Source of the DNA: an uncultured Roseicyclus sp.
Lineage (GTDB): Bacteria; Pseudomonadota; Alphaproteobacteria; Rhodobacterales; Rhodobacteraceae
Assembly: GCA_937139335.1 (NCBI GenBank)
Contig: CAKZPN010000003.1
Location: 1 to 35,276, forward strand
Reading direction: 5' to 3'
Length of the DNA stretch: 35,276 nucleotides
Positions 33,222-35,276 of the stretch are shown here, piece after piece. The notes beneath the pieces are model-generated. The model searched no databases. It was not told where the DNA came from and saw only the letters and a list, made by a program, of their open reading frames with translations. Made by a program: the position numbers and the translations under genes. How positions within the stretch are numbered: position 1 is the first letter of the stretch; every line of letters starts with the position of its first letter.

Positions 33222-34730
33222 TCAGGGGCGGTGCCGCGCCCAGGAGCCGAGCGGTGCGAGGTGCGACGCCTTCTTCGACTGGTGGCGATCCATCCGGGCG
33301 AGGACCCCGCCCAGGAAAGCCACCGCTTCGGGCAGGTGCGGCCCCTTGTTCAGCATCACGCAATCCGCGCGTTGCGAGAGGGCCGCGTCGCTCGCCTCCG
33401 CCCGCGTCGCAAGGCCGTCGTGAAGGAGGCCGTCGAGCACCTGCGTTGCCCAGACGACAGGGATCCTCGCGGCCTCGCAGAGCCACAGGATCTCGTCCTG
33501 CAACTCGCTCAGCCGCTCAAACCCCACGTCGACCGCAAGGTCGCCGCGCGCGATCATCACCGCAACAGGCGCGGCGCCCGCCGTGGCCACGATCAGGTCG
33601 GGGAGCGCGCGGACAGCGCGCGCCGTCTCGATCTTCAGGAGGATCGCCGGCCGCGGGCGGTCGCCGCGCCGGCGGTCGATCTCCTCGACAAGCCAGGTGA
33701 CGTCCTCGGTGCGCTGGACGAAGGAGAAGGCGACGATGTCGGCCTCGACCACGACCGTGTCGAGCGCGGCGAGGTCGGCGTCGGTCAGCGCGGGAATTCG
33801 GATGTCGGCGCCCGGAATGGCGATACCCTTGTCGGGCTTGATCTTCGCCCCCTTGTCGGGCACCTCCGTGACCTCGACCAGCACGACATTCCCCTCTCGC
33901 GCGTCCACGCGGCCCCGAAGCTTGCCGTCATCGACCCAGACCACGGCACCGGGCACGAGATGCGGTAGAAGCTCGGGATGACTCAAGCCGAAGCGGTGGA
34001 CGCCCCCGGTCTTCGGGCCCGGCTCCGGCGCCAGCTCGAACCGGTCGCCGCGATGGTAGCGGACGCCCCCCTCCTTCACGCCGCTGAGACGGACCTTCGG
34101 GCCGGGTATGTCCATCGAAACGGGGACGAGCCGGCCGGCGGCGCGCCCTGCTTCGCGAACATGGGCGATCATCGCGCGCCAGGTCTCCGGGTCGTCATGA
34201 GCGCAGTTGATCCGCACGCAGTCGATGCCAGCGTTCACAAGCTGGAACACGAGGTCCCGGTTCTCGGCGGCCTCGGCGGGCAGGGTCGCCATGATCCGGG
34301 TCGTGCGCCCCGGAAGCCCGGGACCGAAAAGCCGGTCGCGGCGCCGGGCGATATCGGCCGCGCCCTCGGCGAAAGCGCCCGGGTGCGGAAAGGGAGGCGG
34401 CTCCGGAGTGCCCGCCATTCGCGCAAGCGCGGCGATGACGGCGTCGAGCGAGGCCGCCACATGAGACTCGCATCGGCCAAGCGAGGAGAGCCCAAGGGCC
34501 GCGAGCCGAGGCTGGAGCGGCCGGAGGTCCAGCTCCCGCAAGGCCAGGTAGAGCGCCAGGTTTTCCCGCGCCGAGACGTAGCTGTCGCGAACGGCAAAGG
34601 CGCCCCAATCCGAAAGCCGCAGATTGGCCGCCTCAAGGAGGCCCGTCCTGAGGCTCAGCAACTGGCCCGCAATCGTCCGGGCCTCCGCGGCGGCGTCAGG
34701 TGGAACAGCGGTCGGTGAAGAGGGGATCAT
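33222..34730 (-). CDS. Atypical pyruvate kinase-like protein
   Basis: This 502-residue protein has an N-terminal helical extension (about 1-140) unlike standard pyruvate kinase. The pyruvate kinase barrel with inserted B domain starts at about 143 (TRIMATLPAEA). Motifs kept or changed: RIN at 173-175 (RINCAH for usual RxNFSH), MDIPGPKVR (206-214, usual DTKGPEIR), LKIET with Lys366 and Glu368 (usual KIEN), ARGDLAV (394-400), WATQVLD (428-433), RAEASDAA (443-450). The usual MLSGETA is MLNKGPH (459-465). The C-terminal regulatory domain is missing. The core catalytic Arg, Asn, Lys, Glu, Asp are present, so it may bind PEP or a similar substrate, but true pyruvate kinase activity is uncertain. 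GGAG lies 7 nt before the ATG. Confidence 0.8.
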   Translation of the reverse strand: MIPSSPTAVPPDAAAEARTIAGQLLSLRTGLLEAANLRLSDWGAFAVRDSYVSARENLALYLALRELDLRPLQPRLAALGLSSLGRCESHVAASLDAVIAALARMAGTPEPPPFPHPGAFAEGAADIARRRDRLFGPGLPGRTTRIMATLPAEAAENRDLVFQLVNAGIDCVRINCAHDDPETWRAMIAHVREAGRAAGRLVPVSMDIPGPKVRLSGVKEGGVRYHRGDRFELAPEPGPKTGGVHRFGLSHPELLPHLVPGAVVWVDDGKLRGRVDAREGNVVLVEVTEVPDKGAKIKPDKGIAIPGADIRIPALTDADLAALDTVVVEADIVAFSFVQRTEDVTWLVEEIDRRRGDRPRPAILLKIETARAVRALPDLIVATAGAAPVAVMIARGDLAVDVGFERLSELQDEILWLCEAARIPVVWATQVLDGLLHDGLATRAEASDAALSQRADCVMLNKGPHLPEAVAFLGGVLARMDRHQSKKASHLAPLGSWARHRP

Positions 34731-35160
34731 GCGGGCACTCCGCCGCTCGGATACCGGATATTTGCGACGGTTCTGTGTCGCCGATGGCGGCGCAGGTTCC
34801 GCCTTGGCGCTCGACCGTCATGAAAAGGCTGGTGCTCCGGCTTGCGCAGACGTGAAGGTGATCGCGCGGTCCGCTGCCCCGGAACGTCCTGTTTTCGGGC
34901 CTTTTGGGCCGCCTCGAGATGTGAATCATCGACAATGCCCGTTCGGTCCGCGCTTCTTGGACGAGGAAACTGGCATGCAGTCAGGGAGCGGCAGGTGCGC
35001 GCCAAACGACAGCGAATGGCCAATCATCGGGAAACTCACGCAAAAACGGCAATCGCTCTGCGCGACTTCATCGGCGAAATTCGCTCTGTGCCGCTGGAAG
35101 TCGAACTCGCGTTCGAGGTGCTGGGGGAGTTCGCCACCATCATGCAGCTTGGCGGAAACG
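34731..35160. other. Gap without a supported gene
   Basis: Several frames are open here but none has a good ribosome binding site with protein-like content throughout. The part from about 34930 is less GC-rich than its surroundings. A frame from 35016 (MANHRETHAKTAIALRDFIG) reads like protein for some 50 residues but runs into the tRNA. The promoter of the pyruvate kinase-like gene should be near 34731-34800; no clear -35/-10 or EcfG site was found. Confidence 0.5.
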
Positions 35161-35192
35161 AGAACGCCCGGACGCAGGGTCCGGGCGGTTCT
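35161..35192 (-). terminator. Terminator-like hairpin after tRNA-fMet
   Basis: GCCCGGAC (35166-35173) and GTCCGGGC (35179-35186) pair perfectly over a 5-nt loop. The stem extends by AGAAC (35161-35165) with GTTCT (35188-35192) past a bulged G, giving 13 bp. It lies 7 bp downstream of the tRNA on the minus strand; only a short T tract follows. Confidence 0.7.
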
Positions 35193-35199
35193 CTAACTC

Positions 35200-35276
<77 letters not shown>

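Overview
The window is GC-rich (roughly two thirds G+C) chromosomal DNA with short gaps between genes. It most likely comes from an alphaproteobacterium of the Rhodobacteraceae (Roseobacter group). This rests on gene content: a pcaQ/pobA/pcaCHG block with a DUF849 (BKACE) gene, an hmuTUV/hmuS haem system with its own TonB-ExbB-ExbD, a FadB2/HSD10-type dehydrogenase, and GGAAC-N16/17-CGTT promoters of the EcfG general stress response. No phage, insertion sequence or CRISPR array was seen.

Layout. (1) 1-1192, minus strand: an SDR dehydrogenase followed by a CbiX-like gene cut by the window edge. (2) 1355-6868, plus: a sulfatase/phosphonate-monoester-hydrolase family enzyme, a SulP anion transporter followed by a two-domain universal stress protein, a small membrane-anchored protein, and a hydroxypyruvate isomerase-like enzyme. 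(3) 6850-11598: the aromatic block. PcaQ (minus) is divergent from pobA-pcaC-pcaH-pcaG-BKACE. It carries 4-hydroxybenzoate through protocatechuate to carboxymuconate, and later to beta-ketoadipate cleavage. pcaB, pcaD and the CoA-transferase/thiolase genes are not in the window. (4) 11752-26360: an iron/haem island of about 14.6 kb. It begins with a periplasmic module (possible small leader ORF, imelysin, di-haem DUF1111 protein, degenerate imelysin, Tat-exported DUF1513 protein). Then come hmuT-hmuU-hmuV and an IsdG-like haem monooxygenase (plus), a TonB-dependent haem receptor (minus), an operon of a small periplasmic protein-exbB-exbD-exbD-tonB (minus), and divergent hmuS (plus). (5) 26439-31124: a CPA1 antiporter fused to a cyclic-nucleotide-binding domain, a small membrane protein divergent from a MarR regulator, and rsgA. 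(6) 31151-33221: a decayed MauG/cytochrome c peroxidase fragment, then GlsB-type, PRC-barrel and DUF421 genes. The last two have good EcfG-type promoters, and a third such promoter faces a small plus-strand ORF. (7) 33222-34730, minus: an atypical pyruvate kinase-like protein. (8) 35200-35276, minus: a complete initiator tRNA-fMet with a strong hairpin after it.

How the genes work together. The haem genes form a full path: outer-membrane receptor powered by TonB/ExbBD, periplasmic HmuT, inner-membrane HmuUV, then cytoplasmic HmuS and the IsdG-like enzyme. The imelysin/di-haem module beside it is the least understood part and probably handles iron or haem redox in the periplasm. The most unusual details are an ExbD paralogue with Asn where the proton-carrying Asp should be, a second imelysin that has lost the GxHxxE motif, and the EcfG promoter trio.
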